From contig OY727100.1 in the NCBI GenBank assembly GCA_963402885.1, positions 21,547,665 to 21,611,664 on the forward strand: a DNA stretch of 64,000 nt, written 5' to 3'. Numbering within the stretch: position 1 is the first letter of the stretch; every line of letters begins with the position of its first letter. Below the pieces are notes generated by a model. The model did not search any database. It was not told the DNA's origin and saw nothing but the letters and a program-made list of their open reading frames with translations. This stretch comes from Antedon bifida (Eukaryota > Echinodermata > Crinoidea > Comatulida > Antedonidae). The position numbers were made by a program, and so were the translations under genes. Of the stretch, positions 36,201 through 46,519 are shown piece after piece.

Positions 36201-39200
36201 TAACCCAATGTTTTAATAAGCATTTACATAAAAAGTTAATTTTGTTGAATTTTCTATCTTATAATAAAAAAACGTCCTGTAGCCCCATTTTTAAAAGAGG
36301 AGGGGCTAATGACGCTTGTTATGCTTCAGCAATTGCAAAAGATTACTAATACTAGGGTTATTATTAAAGCTTTACTATTAATAATTCAAATTACAATTAT
36401 TTTATAAATACTACTGTATTTGTTAAGAATTAACTTTTCTCACCAAATATAGATTAGAAGTTATTATTATTTAAAAATATTATTGAAATCAGATTAATAA
36501 ATATAATGTTTCTCTCTGCAGATGTGATTTCCATGAAGAATTGGAGAATAAGCATTGTGCACTTGCTGTAGCAAAAATACATTGGTAAGTTATCAATATT
36601 AATGTACTTTACTAACTCTAGCATAAGCCCACCCTGATGTATACTATAAGCTCACCATGTGACCCCCTATGGTATATACCCACTGTAAGGTACAAGCCCA
36701 GCCTCATTGCAGATGCCTTAAGCCTTTTTTCATAAAGCGCCCTCTATAGTTTGATGTCTATTTTTATTTGATATCTTGCCCTCTCTTGTTTTGAGATACT
36801 TTCCTATAATATTCTACCAAAGTATTTTCCAAAGTTGAGACGTCTGAGTTAACCAGATTTTTAATATTTATTATCATTTTCTCTGTATTTGTTCAATCAT
36901 TAGTTACATTTTGAGTGATTCACTTGCTACGATTTATGACTTTGAGTTGACTGCATCGCATTGCCCTGTGAGGTCCGATCGATCCTATTATACGTATACA
37001 ACCCCTTCAAGTTACAAGCCACCTCCGCTTAGGCAGAATCAAATGCCCGTGAATAGGGTAAGACAATTTTTATGTCTCATGTTTAATATCTATACATTTA
37101 TCAGTTATCGTGTCTCAAAAACTAATATAAGTACTTAAGTGCAAGGCCATAGCGAGATCTTAAAACAGACGAGTCAAAGATGTTTGAAATATAATTATTA
37201 ATATAAAATATGGCGATCTGTGCTGGGGAATTAGGTCGGGTGGTGAAAATCGAAAAAATTTCAGATGAGGCGAGAGCTGGCTACAGCCCTGAAGTGTTTA
37301 ATTTCTTTTTTTCCATTTGAATTGCTCCAAACATACGCAGATCAGGGGGAAAGGACCAGCTTAAAAATTTAACAAAATGTATGACATATCTGTTTTTATT
37401 TGTTGAGAAACCAACCTACAAACAATTTTTGATTTCTCTTTTGTGTAGCAGCAAAATGGGTATGGGGATCTTTCTGACAAACTGAGTGCAGGTTCAGCGT
37501 TCGCCTCAAGAGACATACGATACAATAAACCTGAGGTAGGTATAGATCATGTCAAAATAATTCTACTGCAGTAACTGCATAAAACGATTAAGTTTCTTAT
37601 GAGCAATAAATGTTATAGAATGTCATCATTTTGTACTTTTTTTGTTTGTATACGGTAGTCTGAGCAATTTTCTACATATTTTATAAAAATGATATAATAA
37701 ATATAGAATTAGATTTGAGTACAGTATGTAGTAATGCTGTATAATAATAGCATATCTTTTTCTGGGTTTTTATACGTAATCTTCAATCTAATATTTATAT
37801 AGCTTCAAGAAGAACAGCCTCTGAGAAGACCAAAAGGACGAGGTATGAACAGTTTTCACAGAAAAAAAACCACACACTTCTAGAATACCATGTAGTTGTC
37901 AAATGAAACCAACAGGGTTTTTTAATATCCCCACCTCCTTTAACCCCCCACACAGTCTTACTTTTTTATAACTCATTTTGTCTCTTAAGCTCTATCTACA
38001 CTATCAAACTTCGATGTGCCCATATATGGATATGATGATGGCATATCACTACCATATTTGGGCAAATCACAATTTTTTTTTTGTCTATCTAGTTTGATGG
38101 TGTAGACAGAGCTTAACTGTTTGAATAGCAGATCTGATCTTATTATTGCTTTTACTTCATCTAATACCATATTGATTACAGGGATTGCTGGTAGTATAGG
38201 AGTTACTGTCCCTGGTAGAAGTTTATCGCAGACGTCCTTCACAGACACGGCCTCTGAGCCAGCCTCCGAGCCGGACCTAGAAGGTATGCCCAGGCTAGAT
38301 TATGCTGGATGGAGACCAGGCTCAAGACCTTATCAACAAGATGTTAATATGTCTGCTTCAAATGCTGATGAGTGGCCATCACTTGGAGGTAAACCCTTGT
38401 CATCATAAGGCCTAAAGCTCTGTCTACACTATCAATCAAACTAGTTTGACTAAAAAAGTGTGATTTGCCCATATATGGACATGATGATGTCATATCACTA
38501 CCATATGTGGGTATATCACTACTATATTTGGGCACATCACACTTTTTTTTTTTCAAACTAATTTGATATTGTTGACAAAGCTTTATCCTCTTTTTACATA
38601 TAAATGTATTTGATCTCCTTATTTATTACTCATTCGCAAACTCTTGAAACTAAAATAAAATTTTAAATTAAATTGCCATAGTTGCGGAGGGGGTGTGTTA
38701 TTTAATTATTATTATTTTAATTAGCATAATGTACTGTGATTGGTCAGATACCAGTGCATGTACGCATACATAGTAAGTTATTATAATACTTTTATTAAGT
38801 TAATTAAGAAAAAATTCACAAGTAGTTCTCGGGTGGGACTCGATTAATTATTATAATACTGTATATATAAATTATTATAAAATAATTATGTTTATAAACT
38901 TCCTAGAAAGATATTTAATTTATTATTTAAAATACCTTGCAATATTTAATTTGTACTCCATATTAGCAAACATATTTTTGTCTAAAATTCAGGGCCACCC
39001 GCATCTTTTGAAAAGCAAGGTGCAATGCCCAAGAAGTACGCCAATGGTAAAGTAGCACCTCCTCCATCTGCAGTGCCACAACCTGCTTCATCGTGGCAGA
39101 CTGCTGGACGTGGTAGAGGCCTTGTAACAGGTAAGGGACCATGGCAAATTCTACTTCTAATTCTACTCTATTTTATTCTACTGCAGTTACTGCAGTAACT

Positions 39201-39480
39201 AAATTTTGTATACTTGTTAAAAGCTCTTTTTGGCTAATCGTACACACTGTGACTGACAAATAAACTGGAAGTTTTATTTTCCGCTACAATAAATAATGTA
39301 TAATTATTACATTATGTATATATTTTCCATTTATTTTTAGTTTCTGGAGTACCCCCCAAAACAACTCAACAGTTTCCAAGTTTGAACAGAAACATGGCAG
39401 AAGAAAAAACCAAACAGATACAAGAGTACTTTCGGGGAACAGGTAGAGGACGAGGTGTACTGGCCTATCAGAATCTTTAA
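33230..39480 (+). CDS. MAEL: Maelstrom, piRNA-pathway protein
   Basis: Fourteen exons: 33230-33370, 33821-33943, 34044-34125, 34652-34843, 35251-35381, 35679-35733, 35950-36100, 36522-36584, 36904-37057, 37449-37535, 37803-37842, 38182-38388, 38993-39130 and 39341-39480. They splice in frame to 567 aa (human 434). An HMG box covers residues 1 to about 80 (FIQDIKPELQRQG, HPLWK). The MAEL domain, about 116-345, has the RNase H-like fold in structures of the fly protein. Its E-C-H-C zinc set is visible as E148 (VEYSL), C293, H296 and C304. The C-terminal 200 residues are low-complexity with RG-rich and EWPSLGG segments, longer than in human. Maelstrom acts in nuage and nucleus in transposon silencing in the animal germline. 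Exon 10 has a tandem CAG acceptor (37446-37451) that could add or drop one Gln. Confidence 0.95.
34133..34260. repeat. Family B MITE just inside MAEL intron 3
   Basis: TAAAGCTCTGTCTACATTAT starts 7 bases into the intron (donor GTAAAT at 34126) and the inverse end is GATAGTGTAGACAAAGC. Confidence 0.85.
34903..34945 (+). repeat. Arm of the ACAGACGAGC palindrome family
   Basis: AAAGGCCAATTTACACAGAC runs uninterrupted here. It gives the empty-site sequence for the insertion at 26034-27440. It lies in MAEL intron 4. Confidence 0.6.
35003..35091. repeat. 18-bp tandem array with CACATGTG palindromes
   Basis: Five units of about ATCACATGTGATGCCTGT, one with TTACATGTG. Each contains the E-box-type palindrome CACATGTG or a near copy. 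It lies in MAEL intron 4. Confidence 0.9.
35403..35515. repeat. Family A MITE, degraded, near a MAEL donor
   Basis: AAAGTGTGGTTCTAGAACGG at left, then AACGCAGCGACG and GTATTGCGTAATCACAAGTA, close to the 12211 copy. It begins about 21 bases inside MAEL intron 5 (donor 35382). Confidence 0.55.
37142..37291. mobile_element. 150-bp family D MITE in MAEL intron 9
   Basis: Ends CAAGGCCATAGCGAG and, inverted, CAGGGCTGTAGCCAGC. The direct repeat AAGTG flanks it (37137-37141 and 37292-37296). Confidence 0.85.
37985..38116. repeat. Family B MITE in MAEL intron 11
   Basis: TTAAGCTCTATCTACACTAT and GTGTAGACAGAGCTTAA are inverted ends. TTA and TAA at the edges fit a TA-type target. Confidence 0.85.
38413..38585. 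repeat. Family B MITE in MAEL intron 12
   Basis: It starts TAAAGCTCTGTCTACACTAT, 24 bases into the intron (donor 38389), and ends TTGTTGACAAAGCTTTA. It has two CCATATNTGGG units between the arms. Confidence 0.85.
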
Positions 39481-39869
39481 GCTGATGACTCATCATTTTA
39501 CGCAAATGTAAAGTATGCATCTTTAATGAGTTTATTTTTGTACGATTGCAATGCTACCGCGTGTGACAGTGTGCAAGTTTTTTATCGTTGTTGTCGTAGA
39601 TCTGCCTAGTGGTCTCTCCAGTTTTGGAGGAATAAGGAAGGATCAATATTACAGTACTATTAAACTATAATTGTATGTTACTGTAAAGATTTAGTTACTG
39701 CATTACAATCATTTTGAAATTATATAATAATCCATATCAAAATGTAGTCATGATAACTGCTTAAAACCCAGACTCGATTTGGTCGTCACATGATAATAAT
39801 AATATTTATTCGGTCATCAATGTTAAAGATTCTGCACTCACTCCATACTATTCTTTTACTAGTCTTCAA

Positions 39870-40125
39870 GAAATTCAAGAATTGTAAATTTCTTTTGTGT
39901 AAAAAATTCCATTTTCTACTTCTTCATCTGGAACATCCACTTCAAGATCTTGCGGAATTAGCGTAGCATCATCGCCATCATCTCCCTCTTCTTCACTTTT
40001 CCTATTACCTACATAATCATCGTCGTCTTTGCCAATCTCTCAGAGCTTCAGGGTTTTCTTGTTTCACCTTATCCCAGACACTACGACTATATGTCCAAGT
40101 TATATTGATAACACCATGTTTCTTT
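39870..40125 (-). pseudogene. Frame-broken acidic reading frame, possible retrocopy
   Basis: On the minus strand the frame TWTYSRSVWDKVKQENPEAL breaks after about 24 codons. With a one-base shift it resumes as IGKDDDDYVGNRKSEEEGDD and runs through PQDLEVDVPDEEVENG to a stop. The absence of introns and the single frame break suggest a decayed retrocopy or transposon piece. I do not recognise the parent. Confidence 0.35.
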
Positions 40126-40661
40126 GTGTCCAGATTGTTAACTTGTTAGAAATTTTAAAATAAAAAAAGTTTTAGTTTGCAAGACATTTAATCATTTTTT
40201 TTGTGTGTTATGGTCATTGTTCATTTTTTATTTTGTGTGGGTGTTGTAATTATCCATTTGGTAAAATATATGAAATAATAATTATATTCATTAACATGGA
40301 TGTTAAGTTTGCATGTATAGGCACCAAAGACTATGAGGTAATTGAAGAAAACATCTACACATGCCTATAAGCCAATCAGTGTTGTGATAGCACACACAAC
40401 CACCCCAACTTCAACCCCAATATCAGATATTAGGTATTGGTAGATGTTTCCTATTGGTTCATAGCATTTGGTGCTGTGTAGTGTTTTAATGTATGTATGG
40501 CTGTACTAAAGTCTTTTTTATTTTGAGCTTTCCATTTCTGCTTTATGTTAACTTTTTAAATTTTATAATAAGTAGTTTAAAAAAAGTATGTTTAAAAAAA
40601 ACATTATTTTTATCATTAGTTTGAGAAGCTAATTTTAAGGCAATTTCAATGAAACTTAGGC

Positions 40662-40812
40662 TTGGTACCCACTAGAGACGTAAACTTGATCTAAGCAAGT
40701 TGACTAATTTAGATAATCCATCGCCTGTGATTGGTCAGATCACTTTCGTTGCGCTTACATCACATGCATCACGCTTCTTCCTTGAGTTGCGCCCTGTGGT
40801 AACCAAGCTTTA
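40662..40812. repeat. Family A MITE
   Basis: AGGCTTGGTACCCACTAGAG and GCCCTGTGGTAACCAAGCTT are the inverted ends. Confidence 0.7.
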
Positions 40813-41708
40813 GTATTTATACGCAATAGTTAGGCTTTATGATCAAAACTTTATCATAATAATGATTTTTCAAAAAATTAAAACACATTATAACCAGATA
40901 TACATTCATTTCTTTCAAGTATGTAAACACGAATAAAAGTTATATTGTAAAAAAAGATGAAAATGAATGAATTTTGTTTGGGAATATAGGTTTTATTTGC
41001 TCTGTTTCCTTCTGAAAGTGAAATTAAATACAGTAGAACCTGCTCCTACTCGTGGTGGACCACACCACCAATTCTCATTTATCGTTGGGTTATACACTAC
41101 ATATATCACTATTTTTCTCCTACTCGTGGCGCAGGTGTTGAGAAAGATTTTTGGTGTGTTATACTACATTTTTGTACAGAATAGAGGTCGCTGTTACATT
41201 TTTATACTCAGAGCCATATATATTGAGCCATACTGATATCTGTTCTCCGAGAGAAAAGTACACAATATTCCTCTCTTTGTTTTGTATTATTCAAACAATA
41301 ATAACAAAATACTAAACAAACAACGTAAACAAAATACAAAGAATTGTCAGAAGTTAATGTCTCAAGAATTAATATTGTTTTTGATTTTTGTTAAAATATA
41401 TTTTTTCTTATCAATTTTAAGTCCTACACATAGTATTATTATTATACATATTATAATAATGACTAAATAAATATTCATATTGTCATCACAATTATAGATG
41501 CTGATTCCTTTTTTTAATATAATTAAAATAGGCCCTATATGTTTTCACGCTGCTGCTTTAGCCAGCTACATACATGAGGACTACTAATTCAGAAGCTATA
41601 AGCAAGCAGCAGTAGTTCTAGATGAATTGTACCTATTTTGTGTCAGAAAGCATAACAGTATTTACGGAATACACTATATTATTATTTTATATACAGTGTG
41701 TAGCATAG

Positions 41709-41842
41709 ATGAAATTACGATACCCATCTTTTAATCCAATTTTTAACATGATAATGTCATCAAAATGAAGCACGTAGATAGCAATTTTGGAAGTGAATTA
41801 TCTGAGCAACCACATTGACGTGTTGAAGAAATTTGGATACGT
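41709..41842 (+). repeat. Dispersed direct repeat, copy 1
   Basis: ATGAAATTACGATACCCATC through TTGAAGAAATTTGGATAC matches 44815-44949 in the same orientation with few substitutions and one short indel (CACATTGACG versus CACATATTGACG). Confidence 0.85.
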
Positions 41843-43324
41843 AGATTATGGTAGACTTGCCCCAAGTCTGTATTTATTGTCTTTTTTTTTATTTATTTGT
41901 TTTTATTTCGACCGCGATTTTTGTCTGAAAATACAGACTTGTGAAACACGTATAGAAATCGATTTGCAGACCGCAAACATCCGATAAGAATGACGTAGGT
42001 TATCATACCGTATTTGGCTATATGGGGCGGGCGGTATGTAAATATGGATTTCGAATCAACCAATGATCATTTTGTTTCAAAATGAAAAAGATCGAGTACG
42101 TACGTGTTGCCAAGTTGTTTTGTTTATTAATTGTTTAGTCCTGGCCTAGGCCTCCTTCGTAGGGCTACTCAACTCGTACGTATGACCTGCCAAATAAAAC
42201 GCCAATAAGGTACATACCACCACCGACCGGCACACAACAGCAGGGCTACACCACCACACAGAACAGGACAGGGTCTGGGTGGGAATTAAATCAAATTTTC
42301 TCCGCATAATAAATGATCCATTCAATGTTTGATTTGGCGGAGAAGCTAGCCTATCATATCAAGACGAGTTTTCATGTTCTTGGGAAAAATCTCATCAAAT
42401 GTTTACCAGACTACTAGGCATATAAAATCATTTCTAGCCTTCAGAAACTTTCATCAATGTACCCAAGTACACATTGTCTAAACGTAACATAGCGCATGCG
42501 CATCGTCTTAGATGTTGAGTCTTTGAAATTCTGAAATATGAATATTAAAACGACGTACGAGTGAGTAGCCAATGGCATGCGGCTGAAACTAGTCAACTGG
42601 ATAATTTATGCACCAAGAATTCTTGGTGTCAAACCACGTGACTTATGCGTGTTTCCCCAGACGGAGTATCCAAACTCAAGTAATACACGTATGAAACGCC
42701 ATATGTGCAAAAATATTTATATTTTTACAAAACTCCGTCTGGAGCCCAGACTAAGATTATGGATGCGCGAACTTTTAAATGTCATGAACTATGACGTAAA
42801 ATATGAAAATACGACGTTTTGAATAATTCAACTGGCCATATGATGACGTCACAGAATCCTCCTATGCGCAAAAGTTGTACATGAATTCGTATCTACAATT
42901 CAACAAATTCCAGAAAACGTTTTAATCATGAGCATCACTTTTTATTCTGAGAGGAGCTATAATGTCATAAACAACATTTTTATCACAATTTTTATATTTA
43001 TATTAGTTTTTTATAATAAATTTGTTTATGATAATGTATTTTTGTACTGTTTGTATTGTATTGTCGAGTGCCCCAATGATGAGCTTTGCTGGATGGACTA
43101 CCCCCATGAAACATGGTTAAATAAAAACAATATGAAACGAAATTATTCTACAGGACCAGCCCACCATGGTTGGGTGGAGCTAATAATTTAGAAAAATAGA
43201 GTTGCCAGGTGCCCGGAAATTGGACTTCGAAATATGAATATCCAGGACCAGCCCCTGCCTATCCTAAATTAACTCGATTCTCTAAATATCTTTTTCAAAA
43301 TAAAAGAAAAACATTTTATATTTA

Positions 43325-43430
43325 TTTTTAAAAAAAGACATCCGTAGAGATTCGAACCCCAGCTAGTAGAGCTGAGAGAACCCAAACGATAGTTACTAGA
43401 GCACTACCCGTTATGCCACAATGTACTGAA
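43325..43430 (-). repeat. tRNA-derived SINE head, minus strand
   Basis: On the minus strand GGCATAACGGGTAGTGCTCT (A-box-like) and GGGGTTCGAATCTC (B box) have SINE-like spacing. The acceptor stem is not conserved. Confidence 0.6.
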
Positions 43431-43557
43431 AGGTGACAATAGTATAGTCTTATACGCGCTTCATATATTACGTCATTCTAATCGTTACGTCATAAATTTG
43501 CATATTCATGAAGTAATTTTGAGGAAACGAATCTACTTTTAACCTTGCTTAAAACCA

Positions 43558-43800
43558 GAGGGCCGGATAGCTCAGTCGGTAGAGCGTCGTGGAACACGAT
43601 TATCGTGGGTTCAAACCCCATGCCGGTCGGTGGAAAAGAGTTAAAGCTATGCGAGCTTCTGTGTTTGGGGTTCACAGATTTAAACGTCCCCCTTTCCACC
43701 ACACATTATGAGGCAATAACATCAAAGCATCTGATGTGTGGTACCCCCAAGGCTGTGAGAGAGCCTTACCGTGCTAGAGGCAAGGGAGCACACCATAATT
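43558..43800 (+). repeat. tRNA-Lys-like SINE
   Basis: The head GGCCGGATAGCTCAGTCGG matches the 5' half of tRNA-Lys. The D arm and T arm (GTGGGTTCAAACCCCAT) fold well. The anticodon arm has only three loop bases (TCGTG-GAA-CACGA) and no anticodon, so it is not a working tRNA. A body with TTTGGGGTTCACAG follows, then a T-rich stretch. Confidence 0.7.
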
Positions 43801-44250
43801 TTTTTTTTATTTTTTTTTTTGGCTTCCCGCCTCTTTCCGATCTCGTAAATTTTATGTTTGGCGCCCTCAATTTTAAGAAAACCTAAGTTATGTCAGAAAA
43901 TTAGGAGCAAATAAATAGAAATGTGTAAAGATGCCGATGCCTAGCTGAGCCTGGCTAGTGTATTCTCTCTATTTATTTAAATACATATGCATTATTGTAA
44001 TAAATAATTTCACAATTTGTGTGTGAATTTTTAACTTGAACAAACGAAAATGATTTCAAACCATGCACTACATTTTACTGTGTTTGAGCATGAATAAATG
44101 AAATGAATTAAGTGAATAATTGATAATGAGAAATCAAAACAACTGATACAATAAATTAAATGATGAACAATAGCAGCCTGAACAAGCCTGGCCATCCAAC
44201 CAACCCATTGATTGCGACCCATACACAAATAGTGAACAGTTGCTATGCCG

Positions 44251-44705
44251 TTCGTTATTATGCAAATGAGTTGGTGCAGGTGTAGTGGGCAAGATGGTAT
44301 TGTTAGTCATTGCGGTCTCAACACGCCACACTGTTGAATTTTGATGTTGTTAATCTTTACATTAGAAGATTATTCAAATCATGTAAAAAAAAAGCAATTT
44401 CTCCGGGCGGGAACCTAGCAGATCCCCTCATTTAGTTTAAAAGTAATCTGCTGGAAAAGAAGCCCACTCAAGAGTACTAAAAAATGAAGGAGCACATTTG
44501 GCTTCAATTGGCCTTAGTGATGAGGCGAGAAGGACACACCATAACATCTTTTATTTTTCTGTGGCTTTCGCCACCCGATTTTTTATGTTGTAAATGTTAT
44601 GTTTAGCACAAAAATTAAAATTTAACAGTGTGGCGTGTTGACTGCAAATGACTAACAATACCATCTTTCCCACTACACCTGCACAAACTCATTTGCATAA
44701 CAACG
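44251..44705. mobile_element. 455-bp inverted-repeat element (MITE)
   Basis: The left arm, about 44254-44335, and right arm, about 44624-44705, are inverted copies over some 80 bases with a few differences. Key words are TGCAAATGAGTT, GCAGGTGTAGTGGG and AACACGCCACACTGTT. No target duplication is clear and no transposase frame is seen. Confidence 0.8.
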
Positions 44706-44814
44706 CCGACATACCCTACGATGAGATATAAATTCTTTTCTAAACACGTAACGAAGAGTATTATAATTCCTATTTTTTTACATTAAATTGAACAGTTGGG
44801 ATGATTGGATTGAA

Positions 44815-44949
44815 ATGAAATTACGAGACCCATCTTTGAATCCAATTTTTAACATGATAATGTCATCAAAATGAAGCACGTAGATAGCAATTTTGGAAGG
44901 GAATTATCTGAGCAACCACATATTGACGTGTTGAAGAAATTTGGATACT
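44815..44949 (+). repeat. Dispersed direct repeat, copy 2
   Basis: The partner of 41709-41842. The shared segment includes ACATGATAATGTCATC and GCACGTAGATAGCAATTTTG. The 3.1-kb spacing would suit a repeat-bounded element, but no element coding sequence is visible between the copies. Confidence 0.85.
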
Positions 44950-46519
44950 TAGAAATGTCTTTTGGTTCTGAATTTAAGATACATTTTTACAAAATCGTAT
45001 ATTAGGCCTAATCATGCGTATTACGCTGCGCAACTTGGACAGCACCGAAAACCTTATTACGACATCTTCAGATAGAGGTCAATCTTCTGATATAGTTATA
45101 CAATGTTATGTTGAGAAGATTTAGAGATACACGCGCAACAAAATTCGTGGAAAGAAAGAAGAATAAGATAGAAAAAAAGATCCTGACAATAACAAGGGAT
45201 TATATGCCAAAGTGCGGATAACCAATTATAACCCAAAAACCATTGTCTGACGGACAATTCAAGTATTTTTTGCTTTACATTACATTTTTTCCAGGTAAAT
45301 AATTGTTTGGTTAACGTGAATGACTATTATGTGACAATAAAATGACACATTCAAAAACAAATTTGAAATAACAAATATTTTTCAGGGGACAATATATCTT
45401 TAAAACTGTTACGTCAACAAGCTAGCGGCGTTTTTTGTAAGAAATATTTCTTGTTAACTTTTATTTCCAATGTAACTCAAAACCCAACTGTAGACTAGTT
45501 AAGACGGAGTTAGGGAAATAAAACTAAACATCCTCTGTACACGTGCCAAATTGAAACAATTATTCGAAAGATTAATTCTTTAAAAATAATTTTTACATTT
45601 TTATAAAAAGCGTGAATATTAATTTACAGTTAAGTAGATGGGTAGTTCTTATCTTTATGGGCCGTCCGTCTGACATTCCGGAAACGGAGGTCACAAAAAC
45701 TTTGCATATTATGAATAAGCAATTATTTGGGTCGCGAAATTTTCAGCCAGCCAGTAGATTTCTCGCATTTGATGTGTTTTGCTACTTTAATCGCCGCAGT
45801 TCTGCTGTGGGTAGGTGCCGTGGTGTGTCGATGAAAATAGTAAATACACAGCCTAGCCTAATTAACTGATCAACTAGAAGGGCAAAAGGTCCACAAAAGG
45901 TATAAATGAGTTGGTAATTGAAATATAATACTTTCTACTTCTATACATCAATTTTACAATACTATTTGATAATGCAATGTTGTTTTAGAATCGTTTCATA
46001 TTGTGCCAGTTGGTGAAGCCTCGCTCGGCGCAGCATAAACAACAAGCGAGATCTTACTGATCGGCCCGTGGATGCTGGGTGGGACGAGTCCACGACGTAC
46101 AGAAAAAAATGTTCAAGGGCTTAGCAAATCTAAATCTGACTTTTTTTTTCTTAAAATAAAATAATTATGGTTAAAATTCAGTGAAGTAAGTAAGCTGTCA
46201 GATTTATTTATTTTTTCCAACATATACAGAAAAGATGATGCTGATCTGATGAGGCAAGAAAAGTCTAGTTTTGTCGGGAAGAAAAATCATGCATGGTGAT
46301 TACAAAAACATCATCGTGTGTGGAATCAAGAAAAGCCTACATTTTCATTTTTTTTACACATTATAAACATACTTATAATGTATACTTTATACCATACTAT
46401 TTATGCATTCATCCATAAAACATGTGTGTATTGGTTATTTATGTAAAAAGTCTAATGAATAAATGTAGATTGTTTCAAAATCTAAAAAAAGTTCTTTTTG
46501 TTTTTCTTCAGACTGAATC

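Larger units (their letters stand above)
39481..46519. other. Repeat-bearing intergenic region between MAEL and BBX
   Basis: I recognise no intact gene. It contains a broken acidic reading frame (39870-40125), a family A copy (40662), a pair of dispersed repeats (41709 and 44815), two SINE heads (43325, 43558) and a 455-bp inverted-repeat element (44251). The rest is AT-rich. A BBX 5' UTR intron ends at the acceptor at 46510-46511, so BBX leader exons must lie somewhere upstream in this region. Confidence 0.5.

Noticed and set aside
43558..43640. tRNA gene
   Set aside because: The D and T arms fold but the anticodon loop has three bases and no anticodon, and the acceptor stem pairs poorly. 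It is a tRNA-Lys-like SINE head.
45612..45869. Upstream gene or BBX coding exon
   Set aside because: The frame has no acceptor or donor joining it to BBX, and a stop directly before the BBX ATG rules out an upstream coding extension through that exon.
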